This document shows positions 1 through 5,295 of a stretch of DNA of 5,295 nucleotides, one piece after another. Position numbers and translations under genes: made by a program. The stretch is from Bizionia sp. Its GTDB lineage: Bacteria; Bacteroidota; Bacteroidia; Flavobacteriales; Flavobacteriaceae. The DNA lies in NCBI GenBank assembly GCA_018067115.1, contig JAGPVI010000243.1, positions 1 through 5,295 on the forward strand, read 5' to 3'. The notes below the pieces were generated by a model, which worked only from the letters and a program-made list of their open reading frames with translations, ran no database searches and was not told the origin of the DNA. Position 1 is the first letter of the stretch, and every line of letters starts with the position of its first letter.

Positions 1-355
1 CAATGACAAACACCCCAAAATAAATGTACTGGCTACTGATCAGATCCATACCCAAATGTACAATGGTGTCCACACTCCCGGTGGCTTTGGTGACTGCGGC
101 AAAGGCCCCAGCCAGGAGATAAATCAAACACATGGTCAGAATCTTGGGGTCACCACAGCCTTCTAAAAGCGTGTTGATCTTGATATTCACCGACTGTCTA
201 AACAATAAAAACGCCACCAAAATCCCAGCAATGACGGCAATAGGTGCGGGGAGGGCATAAAAATCATCTTGGATAATACCGACACTTAAAAACGTGATGA
301 TAAATACGAAAAAGGGGATTAAAGCCTTAAAACTGGGGGTAATTGGTGTTGTCAT
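1..355 (-). CDS. nhaC: Na+/H+ antiporter, NhaC family (N-terminal 118 residues; cut by left window edge)
   Basis: Integral membrane protein that probably exchanges external H+ for internal Na+ in pH and sodium homeostasis. The start is the ATG at 355-353, giving MTTPITPSFKALIPFFVF. The frame remains open upstream to a stop near 440 but holds no other ATG, and no Shine-Dalgarno sequence is present, as is usual in Bacteroidota. Visible hydrophobic segments are at about residues 10-28, 37-52, 71-89 and 104-118. Family-like sequence includes DDFYALPAPIAV (30-41), a glycine/acidic stretch EGCGDPKILTMCLIYLLAGAF (65-85, seen as EGCGD followed by a helix) and KATGSVD (90-96), which I recognise from NhaC-type antiporters of flavobacteria. 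Most of the transporter lies beyond the edge, so ion specificity cannot be judged. About half of the codons (61 of 118 by hand count) end in G or C, clearly more than in the other genes here. The family is fairly secure; a related NhaC-like amino-acid or malate/lactate antiporter is the main alternative. Confidence 0.8.
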   Translation of the reverse strand, partial: MTTPITPSFKALIPFFVFIITFLSVGIIQDDFYALPAPIAVIAGILVAFLLFRQSVNIKINTLLEGCGDPKILTMCLIYLLAGAFAAVTKATGSVDTIVHLGMDLISSQYIYFGVFVI

Positions 356-509
356 GAGTCTGTATTTGTAGAATCGCAACGAGAGGAGGACAGCAAATAA
401 TAAGGAAATGAGATAACGTTTGTTCCAAAGTATTTGGCTTATCTATTTAGCACCTTGCTCGTTAATGCAGGTTGCTATCTCTTTTTGAGATTCTTGATAA
501 TTAAGTGGA

Positions 510-517
510 CAAAACTA
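510..517 (-). promoter_or_regulatory. Weak candidate -7 element for nhaC
   Basis: Read on the minus strand this is TAGTTTTG, an exact match to the Bacteroidota primary-sigma -7 consensus TAnnTTTG. No TTG is found at the expected distance of 17-23 bp upstream; the nearest resemblance is a TTTTAG string. It would give a 5' leader of roughly 150 nt. An 8-base match in A+T-rich DNA can arise by chance, so this is only a candidate. Confidence 0.22.
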
Positions 518-755
518 AATCATTTTCGAATACTAAAACTTAAAATAGTGTTATTTTTTTCGAAATAAAATTAGTGGATAATAAAAACCGTTATCCTTCA
601 AATGGTATGAAACACGAGTAATCACAAAATAAAATAAACCATTTAATATATGAAATAATTCAGGTTAATTTATAATAACGCTTTGAAATTCATTAGGTAA
701 TACTCTAGATTCTATTTGCTGAAATGATGTTTTAATATGCTCATTAATAGGGAAT

Positions 756-790
756 AAAAAAGAGGTCGACAAAATATATCGACCTCTTTT
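756..790 (-). terminator. Intrinsic terminator of the nor operon
   Basis: Two perfect 12-base arms (758-769 and 779-790, AAAAGAGGTCGA and its complement) enclose a 9-base loop. Read on the minus strand, the hairpin begins 21 bases after the TAG stop of the nitric oxide reductase gene and runs into six consecutive T residues (complement of 756-761). This is the form of a rho-independent terminator and marks the end of the regulator-cupin-reductase cluster. On the plus strand only four T residues follow, and no plus-strand gene lies nearby to use it. Confidence 0.88.
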
Positions 791-811
791 ATAATGTGAA
801 AAACTAATATA

Positions 812-3037
812 CTATTCTATGTTTTTTCTTCTAAAATTGTAAAGGGTTTCATCTATCGTAAACCAACAGAAATAGAAGATTCCGACAGAGAAAATGATAT
901 CACCAATCATACGCATCCATTTAAGAGTTTGTACCACTGGAGAATAAAGTAGTTCTGCCTCTCTAGCATACGAATATCCTTTGGTTATAGACGTATAGGC
1001 TTGAATGATTCCTATTGGTAATAAGCTAAAAACAACCATTGCTACTAGTCCAATATTTAATAACCAGAAGGCACGCTTAAGCTTAGTGTTTTGCCACGCG
1101 CGATCTGAATAAAAACGAAGGCAGATAATAATAAAGCCCATGCCTAACATTCCGTATACCCCGAATAAAGCGGTGTGTGCGTGTACGGCAGTGGTATTTA
1201 AGCCTTGAATATAGTAGAGCGCAATAGGTGGATTGATTAAAAAACCAAATACGCCTGCTCCTATGAAATTCCAGAATGCTACAGCGATAAAGAAAAATAT
1301 TGGCCATTTGTATTTCTGAATCCAGTCTTTACTTTTTAATAAATTCCAGTTTTCTCTAATTTCAAAGCCCATTAATGTTAATGGAACGACTTCTAGCGCA
1401 CTAAACGTGGCTCCTAAAGCTATGGCTTGCACTGGAGTTCCGGAATAGTACAAGTGGTGCAGTGTTCCTATAATTCCACCAGCTAAAAATATTGCTGCCG
1501 ACGCTACCGATACGCGACCCGCAGTTTTAGTTGAAATAACTTTCATTCTAGAGAATATAAATGCTATAACTACGGTTGCAAAAACTTCGAAAAAGCCTTC
1601 TACCCAAAGGTGAACTAGCCACCATCTCCAGTAATTGATAACAGGAAGACTACTGTTTTCACCATACATGAGGCCAGAGAAAAAGAACATACCAATCGCC
1701 ATTACAGAGATTAACAGGATGATAATAAGGTGTTTTGATTCGTCGTTTTTACGAATAGCAAAAATAAGGTGTCTGCTTACCATAACGACCCATAAAACTA
1801 AGCCTATACCAAGGAATATTTGCCAGAAACGCCCTAAATCCATATACTCATAACCTTGATGACCAAAGAAGAAATTGGTGGTTAAGTCTAAAAACTGGTG
1901 TACTCCAAGCCATTCGCCCATCATAGAGCCTAAAACAATAATAATTAAGGCAATAAATAGGAAGTTAATACCAAAGACTTGATATTTCATTTCTTTACCG
2001 GAAATCATTGGTGCTAAAAATAACCCAGTTGCTAACCACGTTGCGGCAATCCAGAAGATTGCTAATTGGGTGTGCCATGTTCGCGTAATGGAATACGGTA
2101 AAAAACTTGATAATTCGAAACCAAAAAACGCCTGACCTTCTACCGTATAGTGCACTGTGATAACGCCTAAAATAACTTGCAATGCGATGAGCAAGGAAAT
2201 AACAATAAAGTATTTTAATACTGCCTTTTGTGACCCTACTAATAGCAATTTTGCTAAGGGGTCTGTATTTGGTTTTTCTAAAACCTCTCCTTTTTCATGG
2301 TTTCTTAAATAATAGTACGTTAAAATTCCAATAAATAGCAATAGTAAGACGATAGATAACCCAGACCAAATTAACGAATCGTCGGTAATTAAATTATCAA
2401 TTAACGGTTCGTGAGGCCAGTTAGACGTGTAAGTATACTCCTTTTCAGGGCGATTGGTACTTGCTGCCCAAGAAGTCCAAAATAAAAAGGCGTTAAGTTG
2501 CTCGAGTTTCACCTCGTCAGTTAATGCACCTTTAGGAATCGCATACTGTTCATGTCCGTTAGAAAATATACCACTGTAATGTTTTATGTTTGCTGTAATA
2601 GCATTCCATCGAATTTGCGAAATGGTAATGGTTTTGGTTTCGGCATTAAACGTATTTGTTTTAATGTCTTTAATTAATCGGGCTTTAATGGCGGCTTTTT
2701 TCTCGACGTCTAAGTCGTTATAGGCTGTTTTATAATCGGTTTGTGCCCAGTGTTCTAGCATATACACAGCTTCTTTGTGTATCCAATCGGCTGTCCAGTC
2801 TGGCGCCACGTAACTACCGTGTCCCCAAATAGAGCCAACTTCCATACCACCAATAGACTCCCATACATTTTGTCCGATTTGTATATCGGCTTTCGTGTAC
2901 ACAAGTTCATTAGTTTCTTTAATTAGTACTTGTTCTGGAATAGGAGGTTGGGTTTGGTACACCTCGGTACCAATCCATATTAATACTATAAATGACAGTA
3001 CAACAACGCTTGTAAAAGCGATCCATATTTTTCTCAT
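812..3037 (-). CDS. norB: Quinol-dependent nitric oxide reductase (qNOR), large single subunit
   Basis: Membrane enzyme that reduces two NO to N2O and water with electrons from quinol. The 741 residues begin with a membrane helix (about 4-23). A periplasmic domain follows (about 25-220), of the cytochrome-c-like kind fused in qNOR but with no CxxCH haem motif, so quinol and not cytochrome c is the likely donor. The remainder is a multi-helix NorB core. All expected metal ligands are present: His322 (TRTWHTQ) and His621 for haem b, His619 (VHAHTALFGVYG) for haem b3, and His476, His527 and His528 for FeB. Glu480 and Glu484 lie in HLWVEGFFEVF. Intervals between these residues match those I recall for the Geobacillus enzyme. 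The intact FeB site argues against a nitric oxide dismutase. The gene follows the cupin gene by 29 bp and ends before a strong terminator, so it is the last gene of the operon. The symbols norZ and qnor are also used. No nitrite, nitrate or N2O reductase genes are visible, so NO detoxification or a partial denitrification role are both possible. Confidence 0.96.
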   Translation of the reverse strand: MRKIWIAFTSVVVLSFIVLIWIGTEVYQTQPPIPEQVLIKETNELVYTKADIQIGQNVWESIGGMEVGSIWGHGSYVAPDWTADWIHKEAVYMLEHWAQTDYKTAYNDLDVEKKAAIKARLIKDIKTNTFNAETKTITISQIRWNAITANIKHYSGIFSNGHEQYAIPKGALTDEVKLEQLNAFLFWTSWAASTNRPEKEYTYTSNWPHEPLIDNLITDDSLIWSGLSIVLLLLFIGILTYYYLRNHEKGEVLEKPNTDPLAKLLLVGSQKAVLKYFIVISLLIALQVILGVITVHYTVEGQAFFGFELSSFLPYSITRTWHTQLAIFWIAATWLATGLFLAPMISGKEMKYQVFGINFLFIALIIIVLGSMMGEWLGVHQFLDLTTNFFFGHQGYEYMDLGRFWQIFLGIGLVLWVVMVSRHLIFAIRKNDESKHLIIILLISVMAIGMFFFSGLMYGENSSLPVINYWRWWLVHLWVEGFFEVFATVVIAFIFSRMKVISTKTAGRVSVASAAIFLAGGIIGTLHHLYYSGTPVQAIALGATFSALEVVPLTLMGFEIRENWNLLKSKDWIQKYKWPIFFFIAVAFWNFIGAGVFGFLINPPIALYYIQGLNTTAVHAHTALFGVYGMLGMGFIIICLRFYSDRAWQNTKLKRAFWLLNIGLVAMVVFSLLPIGIIQAYTSITKGYSYAREAELLYSPVVQTLKWMRMIGDIIFSVGIFYFCWFTIDETLYNFRRKNIE

Positions 3038-3066
3038 GGTTTCTTTATGTTTTGTTTGGGGCTTTG

Positions 3067-3405
3067 TTAGTTTATTACACTTTTTACGCGGTCTACACTA
3101 TCATTTTTAGATAATGACAGACGAATAATGCAATCTTGGGTGCAATATAAATCGTGAGGGACATTGGCTTCTAAAGCAATTAGATCTCCTTTTTTAAGGG
3201 TTAGTTTTTTACCATTGACTCCAAAGTCTATTGCGCCTTCAAAAATAGCGACAACAATGGGAGAGGGGGCTTTGTGTTCCTTCATTAATTGTCCTTTGCG
3301 CATAGCAATTCTAATCTCCTTAGAGTGATCGGTGTCCAGAAGTACACTTATTGCAGGTTTGTCTGTGTTGTAGACCAATTGGTCTGTTATTGAAGCTGTT
3401 TTCAT
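3067..3405 (-). CDS. Small single-domain cupin protein of the nor operon
   Basis: A 112-residue protein that is essentially one cupin beta-barrel, without signal peptide or membrane helix, so probably cytoplasmic. The first cupin motif appears as GQLMKEHKAPSP (38-49) followed by IFEG (54-57); the second as GDLIALEANVPHDL (73-86). Of the usual His-x-His, Glu, His metal ligands, His44 and His84 are visible, while the second His of the first motif is Ala46 and the Glu normally a few residues later is absent. Glu56, His27, Cys88 or Cys92 could complete a site, but that is speculation. The form HKxPxP with a single His is common in small uncharacterised cupins. The gene sits 68 bp after the Rrf2 regulator and 29 bp before the reductase, on the same strand, which implies a role in the NO response (sensing, metal or haem handling, or protection). 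No reaction can be assigned. The start ATG at 3405 has no Shine-Dalgarno sequence but is the only one that fits the domain. Confidence 0.88.
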   Translation of the reverse strand: MKTASITDQLVYNTDKPAISVLLDTDHSKEIRIAMRKGQLMKEHKAPSPIVVAIFEGAIDFGVNGKKLTLKKGDLIALEANVPHDLYCTQDCIIRLSLSKNDSVDRVKSVIN

Positions 3406-3434
3406 AAATATTGAGATTGAATTTAAGGTTATAT

Positions 3435-3464
3435 ATAAAAAGGTCTTTTTATCCTTTATAGGAT
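3435..3464. promoter_or_regulatory. Candidate operator (copy A) upstream of cupin-norB, with nested palindromes
   Basis: The gap between regulator and cupin genes carries overlapping symmetrical sequences. ATAAAAAGGTCTTTTTAT (3435-3452) has perfect 8-base arms around two central bases. ATCCT-N4-AGGAT (3451-3464) has perfect 5-base arms. AAAGG-N9-CCTTT (3439-3457) spans both. The segment 3439-3461 matches the minus strand of 3967-3945, upstream of the regulator, at 19 of 23 positions. The element ends 30-50 bases before the cupin start, where a promoter would lie, although no clear -7 element could be found there. Binding by the Rrf2 protein encoded next to it is inferred. A weak A/T hairpin is the alternative reading, but its stem is poor for termination. 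Confidence 0.55.
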
Positions 3465-3473
3465 TAAAATAGT

Positions 3474-3908
3474 TTATGTTTTTAAGTGGAAGATATCTAG
3501 TTCCATATCATTCACTAGCATTAAAAGTGTAGTGTTTTGAAGCATGTTTTTTAACTCTTCTCTTATGGCTACAAATTTAAAGTGGAGTGGGCAGGGTTTT
3601 TTATCGTTACACTGTTTTAAACCTAAACCACAACCTGTATAAATAGAATCGCCATCTAACACTTCTACAACAGCACTTAAGTTTAATGTTTTCATTGCTT
3701 CAGTTTCTATAAAGAATCCACCGTGTGGCCCTTTAATAGCATTCACAATATTATTTTTTGTTAACTGCTGTAATATTTTAGCAGTAAAAGCTTGGGGAGA
3801 ATCTATAGCTTCAGAAATAGTGGTGAGATTCACTTTATTTCCTATATGCGATTGCTGCGCTATAAAAATAGTAGCCCTAAGTGCGTATTCACAAGATTTC
3901 GAAAACAT
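3474..3908 (-). CDS. Rrf2-family transcriptional regulator, probably an NO-sensing Fe-S protein (NsrR/IscR-like)
   Basis: A 144-residue cytoplasmic DNA-binding protein, normal length for Rrf2. The N-terminal winged helix-turn-helix is clear: SCEYALRATIFIA (5-17), then TTISEAIDSPQAFTAKILQQL (29-49 region) as the helix-turn-helix, then the wing IKGPHGGFFI (58-67). A dimerisation helix with the cluster-binding loop follows: Cys93, Cys100 and Cys106 in TGCGLGLKQCNDKKPCPLH. These match the three cluster cysteines of IscR and NsrR, but the first spacing is six residues where five is usual. Glu7 aligns with the Asp8 that is the fourth ligand in Streptomyces NsrR. NO would be expected to nitrosylate such a cluster and change DNA binding; this is inferred from the family and from the nor neighbours. 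It heads the cluster and its own promoter is overlapped by a candidate operator, suggesting autoregulation. I give no symbol because NsrR, IscR and other Rrf2 types cannot be separated with certainty by eye. ATG at 3908 gives the standard family N-terminus. Confidence 0.92.
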   Translation of the reverse strand: MFSKSCEYALRATIFIAQQSHIGNKVNLTTISEAIDSPQAFTAKILQQLTKNNIVNAIKGPHGGFFIETEAMKTLNLSAVVEVLDGDSIYTGCGLGLKQCNDKKPCPLHFKFVAIREELKNMLQNTTLLMLVNDMELDIFHLKT

Positions 3909-3926
3909 ACTGATTGATTTAGACTA

Positions 3927-3957
3927 CAAAAGTAAAACAAATAACTATAAAGGACAA
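3927..3957 (-). promoter_or_regulatory. Promoter of the Rrf2 regulator gene
   Basis: On the minus strand, TTG at 3957-3955 is followed after 20 bases by TACTTTTG at 3934-3927, an exact TAnnTTTG match. This is the -33/-7 layout of the primary sigma factor in Bacteroidota. Transcription would begin near 3921, leaving a leader of about 13 bases before the ATG. The candidate operator copy B covers the -33 element, a position suited to repression. The same spacing is found in the divergent promoter at 4037-4067, which supports the call. Confidence 0.6.
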
Positions 3958-3970
3958 TAATATCTTTTAT
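3945..3970. promoter_or_regulatory. Candidate operator (copy B) over the regulator's own promoter
   Basis: This is an imperfect inverted repeat at 3947-3970 in which 9 of 12 base pairs are symmetrical, with outer arms ATAAAGGA and TCTTTTAT. Read on the minus strand, 3967-3945 agrees with copy A (3439-3461, plus strand) at 19 of 23 positions, including an unbroken shared CCTTTATAG. The common core is AAAGG-N9-YCTTT. It overlaps the -33 element of the regulator's promoter. The likely ligand is the Rrf2 protein itself; this is inferred from symmetry, position and the repeat, not shown. Confidence 0.52.
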
Positions 3971-4036
3971 TATTTTATTAAAAATGTGCTCAAATTTTAA
4001 TAATTAAACGGCTGTGTAATATAAAGTGATTTAAAG

Positions 4037-4067
4037 TTGGCATTTAGCGGTGTTTGCTATAATTTTG
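4037..4067 (+). promoter_or_regulatory. Promoter of the DUF2130 gene
   Basis: TTG at 4037-4039 is followed after 20 bases by TAATTTTG at 4060-4067, an exact match to the Bacteroidota TAnnTTTG -7 element. Transcription would begin near 4072, about 50 bases before the ATG at 4122. It diverges from the regulator promoter, with about 80 bases between the two -33 elements, so the candidate operator at 3945-3970 is probably too far away to block it. Confidence 0.6.
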
Positions 4068-4121
4068 AAATCAGCAAGAGGTACCTTCTGGTATTGTTAT
4101 TAGTTTTAAGAAATACAACCT

Positions 4122-5295
4122 ATGAAAAACGAAAACCAAATAAAATGTCCTAATTGTGGCACTTCAATAGACGTTCAAGATATTTTATCGCACCAATTAG
4201 AAGAGGAAATAAAACAAAAATACCAATCGGAAATTGCCTTAGAGAAAAAGAAGTACGAAGCGCAAGAAGTAAAGTTGAAAGAGGAAAAGTTACGTTTTGA
4301 GCAAAAGAAAAAACAAGAAAATGAAATGTTTCAAGAACGTTTAGAGCTTCAAATGAAAGAAAGAAGCAAAATTCTTGAACTTAAGATAAAGTCCAAATTA
4401 ACCGAAGAACAATCTGAGCAGTTTAAAGCCCTTCAAACGGAATTAAACGAAAAATCGGAACAGGTAAAAGAGTTAAACAGATCGAAAGCTGAAATTGAAA
4501 AATTAAAACGTGAAAAGGGAGAGTTAAAAGAAGCGGCTGAAGCTGAGGCGCAAAAAAACCTCAATGCTACTTTAATCGCTGAAAAAGAAAAAATAAGGAA
4601 AGCCGAAGAAGATAAAAACGAACTGCGTTTTAAAGAAATGCAAAAGCAATTGGAAGACCAAAAAAAGCTGACTGAAGAAATGAAGCGTAAGCAGGAGCAA
4701 GGTTCGATGCAATTACAAGGCGAGGTACAAGAATTGGCAATCGAAGAATGGTTAGCGGCAAAATTTCCTTTGGATACCATTGAGGAAATTAAAAAAGGCG
4801 CGCGTGGTGGCGATTGTATTCAAATTGTAAATACACGCACCGAGCAAAATTGTGGTAAAATTTATTATGAAAGTAAGCGTACTAAAGATTTTCAGCCCAC
4901 TTGGATCGAGAAATTTAAAAATGATATTCGCGAAAGAGGGGCCAATATAGGTGTGTTAGTTACCGAAGTAATGCCGTCGGATATGGACAGAATGGGCTTG
5001 CGTGACGGTATTTGGATTTGTAATTATGACGAGTTCAAGGGGCTGTGTAATGTGTTGCGCGAATCGATTGTAAAAGTAAATTTGGCCATTAGCAGTCAGG
5101 AAAATAAAGGTGATAAAATGCATATGTTGTACGATTATTTAACCAGCAATCAATTTAAAATGCAAATTGAAGCTATTGTTGAAGGGTTTACCTCTATGAA
5201 AACAGCTCTAGATAAAGAAAAACGAGCGATGGGACGTCTTTGGAAAGAACGCGAAAAACAAATTGAAAAAGTGACTGCCAATACTATAGATATGC
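4122..5295 (+). CDS. DUF2130 protein: zinc knuckle, long coiled coil and PD-(D/E)XK-like nuclease domain (C-terminus cut by right edge)
   Basis: The 391 complete codons seen begin MKNENQIKCPNCG; the frame is open to the edge, and I expect a few tens of residues more from the usual family size. Domains in order: a CPNCG knuckle (Cys9, Cys12), one half of a zinc ribbon; a long Glu/Lys/Gln-rich coiled coil (about 25-200); a compact alpha/beta domain (about 200-320) with GEVQELAIEEWL (200-211), GGDCIQIV (229-236), YYESKRTKDF (248-257), WIEKFKNDIRE (261-271) and IGVLVTEVMP (276-285); then a helical tail. Asp231 with Glu250-x-Lys252 fits the D...ExK active site of the PD-(D/E)XK nuclease fold, and Glu204 or Glu208 could be a further acidic residue. 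DNA cleavage or binding is inferred from the fold; I know of no settled cellular role. It faces away from the nor cluster with its own promoter, so linkage to NO may be accidental. No Shine-Dalgarno sequence precedes the start, and the knuckle directly after it supports the choice. Confidence 0.88.
   Translation, partial: MKNENQIKCPNCGTSIDVQDILSHQLEEEIKQKYQSEIALEKKKYEAQEVKLKEEKLRFEQKKKQENEMFQERLELQMKERSKILELKIKSKLTEEQSEQFKALQTELNEKSEQVKELNRSKAEIEKLKREKGELKEAAEAEAQKNLNATLIAEKEKIRKAEEDKNELRFKEMQKQLEDQKKLTEEMKRKQEQGSMQLQGEVQELAIEEWLAAKFPLDTIEEIKKGARGGDCIQIVNTRTEQNCGKIYYESKRTKDFQPTWIEKFKNDIRERGANIGVLVTEVMPSDMDRMGLRDGIWICNYDEFKGLCNVLRESIVKVNLAISSQENKGDKMHMLYDYLTSNQFKMQIEAIVEGFTSMKTALDKEKRAMGRLWKEREKQIEKVTANTIDM

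Larger units (their letters stand above)
356..811. other. A+T-rich intergenic region between nor operon end and nhaC start
   Basis: This stretch lies downstream of the reductase gene and upstream of nhaC, both read on the minus strand. I found no open reading frame of useful length on either strand, no tRNA and no transposase remnant. It holds the operon terminator (756-790), a weak candidate -7 element for nhaC (510-517) and a small inverted repeat, GGATAA-N9-TTATCC, at 576-596. The inverted repeat has no T-run worth calling a terminator and its meaning is unknown. A GAGGAGG string at 382-388 on the plus strand resembles a ribosome binding site but is followed only by a two-codon frame. Confidence 0.6.

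Noticed and set aside
382..388. GAGGAGG on the plus strand, resembling a ribosome binding site
   Set aside because: The only start at a useful distance is followed by a stop after two codons, and genes here do not use Shine-Dalgarno sequences.
1083..1307. Minus-strand open frame of 74 codons inside the reductase gene
   Set aside because: It lies wholly within norB in another frame, and norB shows all expected catalytic residues across this stretch. The translation has no recognisable domain.
1635..1853. Plus-strand open frame of 72 codons opposite norB
   Set aside because: Antisense to a conserved membrane enzyme, with no family resemblance and no promoter.
812..3037. Nitric oxide dismutase (NOD) instead of reductase
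   Set aside because: The FeB ligands His476, His527, His528 and the nearby Glu480 and Glu484 are all intact, as in qNOR; dismutases are known for changes at such sites.
2895..3110. Plus-strand open frame of 71 codons across the norB start and cupin end
   Set aside because: Antisense to two real genes; its hydrophobic look follows from the opposite strand of a membrane protein gene.
3435..3452. A/T-rich hairpin as a terminator after the Rrf2 gene
   Set aside because: The stem is nearly all A-T pairs with a very small loop, and the same sequence region is repeated upstream of the regulator where no terminator is needed. An operator explains both copies better.
4433..4780. Minus-strand open frame of 115 codons rich in Ser and Phe
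   Set aside because: It is the complement of the Glu/Lys-rich coiled-coil part of the DUF2130 gene, which gives Ser/Phe-rich antisense frames by composition.
1..5295. CRISPR array, transposon ends, tRNA or a defence island
   Set aside because: No regularly spaced repeats, transposase, terminal repeats or tRNA-like folds were seen. The DUF2130 protein alone is not enough to call a defence system.

Overview
The window looks like chromosomal DNA from a marine or environmental member of the Flavobacteriaceae (Bacteroidota). The evidence is the low G+C coding style, the absence of Shine-Dalgarno sequences before the starts, two promoters of the Bacteroidota form TTG-N20-TAnnTTTG, and the resemblance of the proteins to flavobacterial families. 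The assignment rests on recognition of families and signals, not on a search.

Layout from left to right: (1) positions 1-355, minus strand, the 5' part of an NhaC-family Na+/H+ antiporter gene that runs off the left edge; (2) positions 356-811, an A+T-rich intergenic stretch with no gene, ending in a strong hairpin terminator (756-790) for the nor operon; (3) positions 812-3908, a minus-strand cluster in the order Rrf2-family regulator, small cupin protein, quinol-type nitric oxide reductase (qNOR); (4) positions 3909-4121, a divergent control region; (5) positions 4122-5295, plus strand, a DUF2130 protein (zinc knuckle, long coiled coil, PD-(D/E)XK-like nuclease domain) that runs off the right edge.

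The functional core is a self-contained nitric-oxide response module. The Rrf2 protein carries three cysteines that could hold an Fe-S cluster and probably senses NO. The qNOR removes NO at the membrane by reducing it to N2O with quinol electrons. The cupin lies between them, 29 bp upstream of the reductase, and its role is unknown. The most notable non-coding observation is a 23-nt element present twice, in opposite orientation and with 19 of 23 identical positions: once over the -33 region of the regulator's promoter and once in the regulator-cupin gap. This is the arrangement expected for an operator through which the regulator controls itself and the cupin-nor genes.

The nhaC fragment has clearly more G/C at third codon positions than the other genes, so the 356-811 gap may mark a compositional boundary. 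No mobile element, CRISPR array, tRNA or rRNA was seen. The genes are recognisable families; the new material is mainly the regulatory element and the variant cluster ligands of the regulator.
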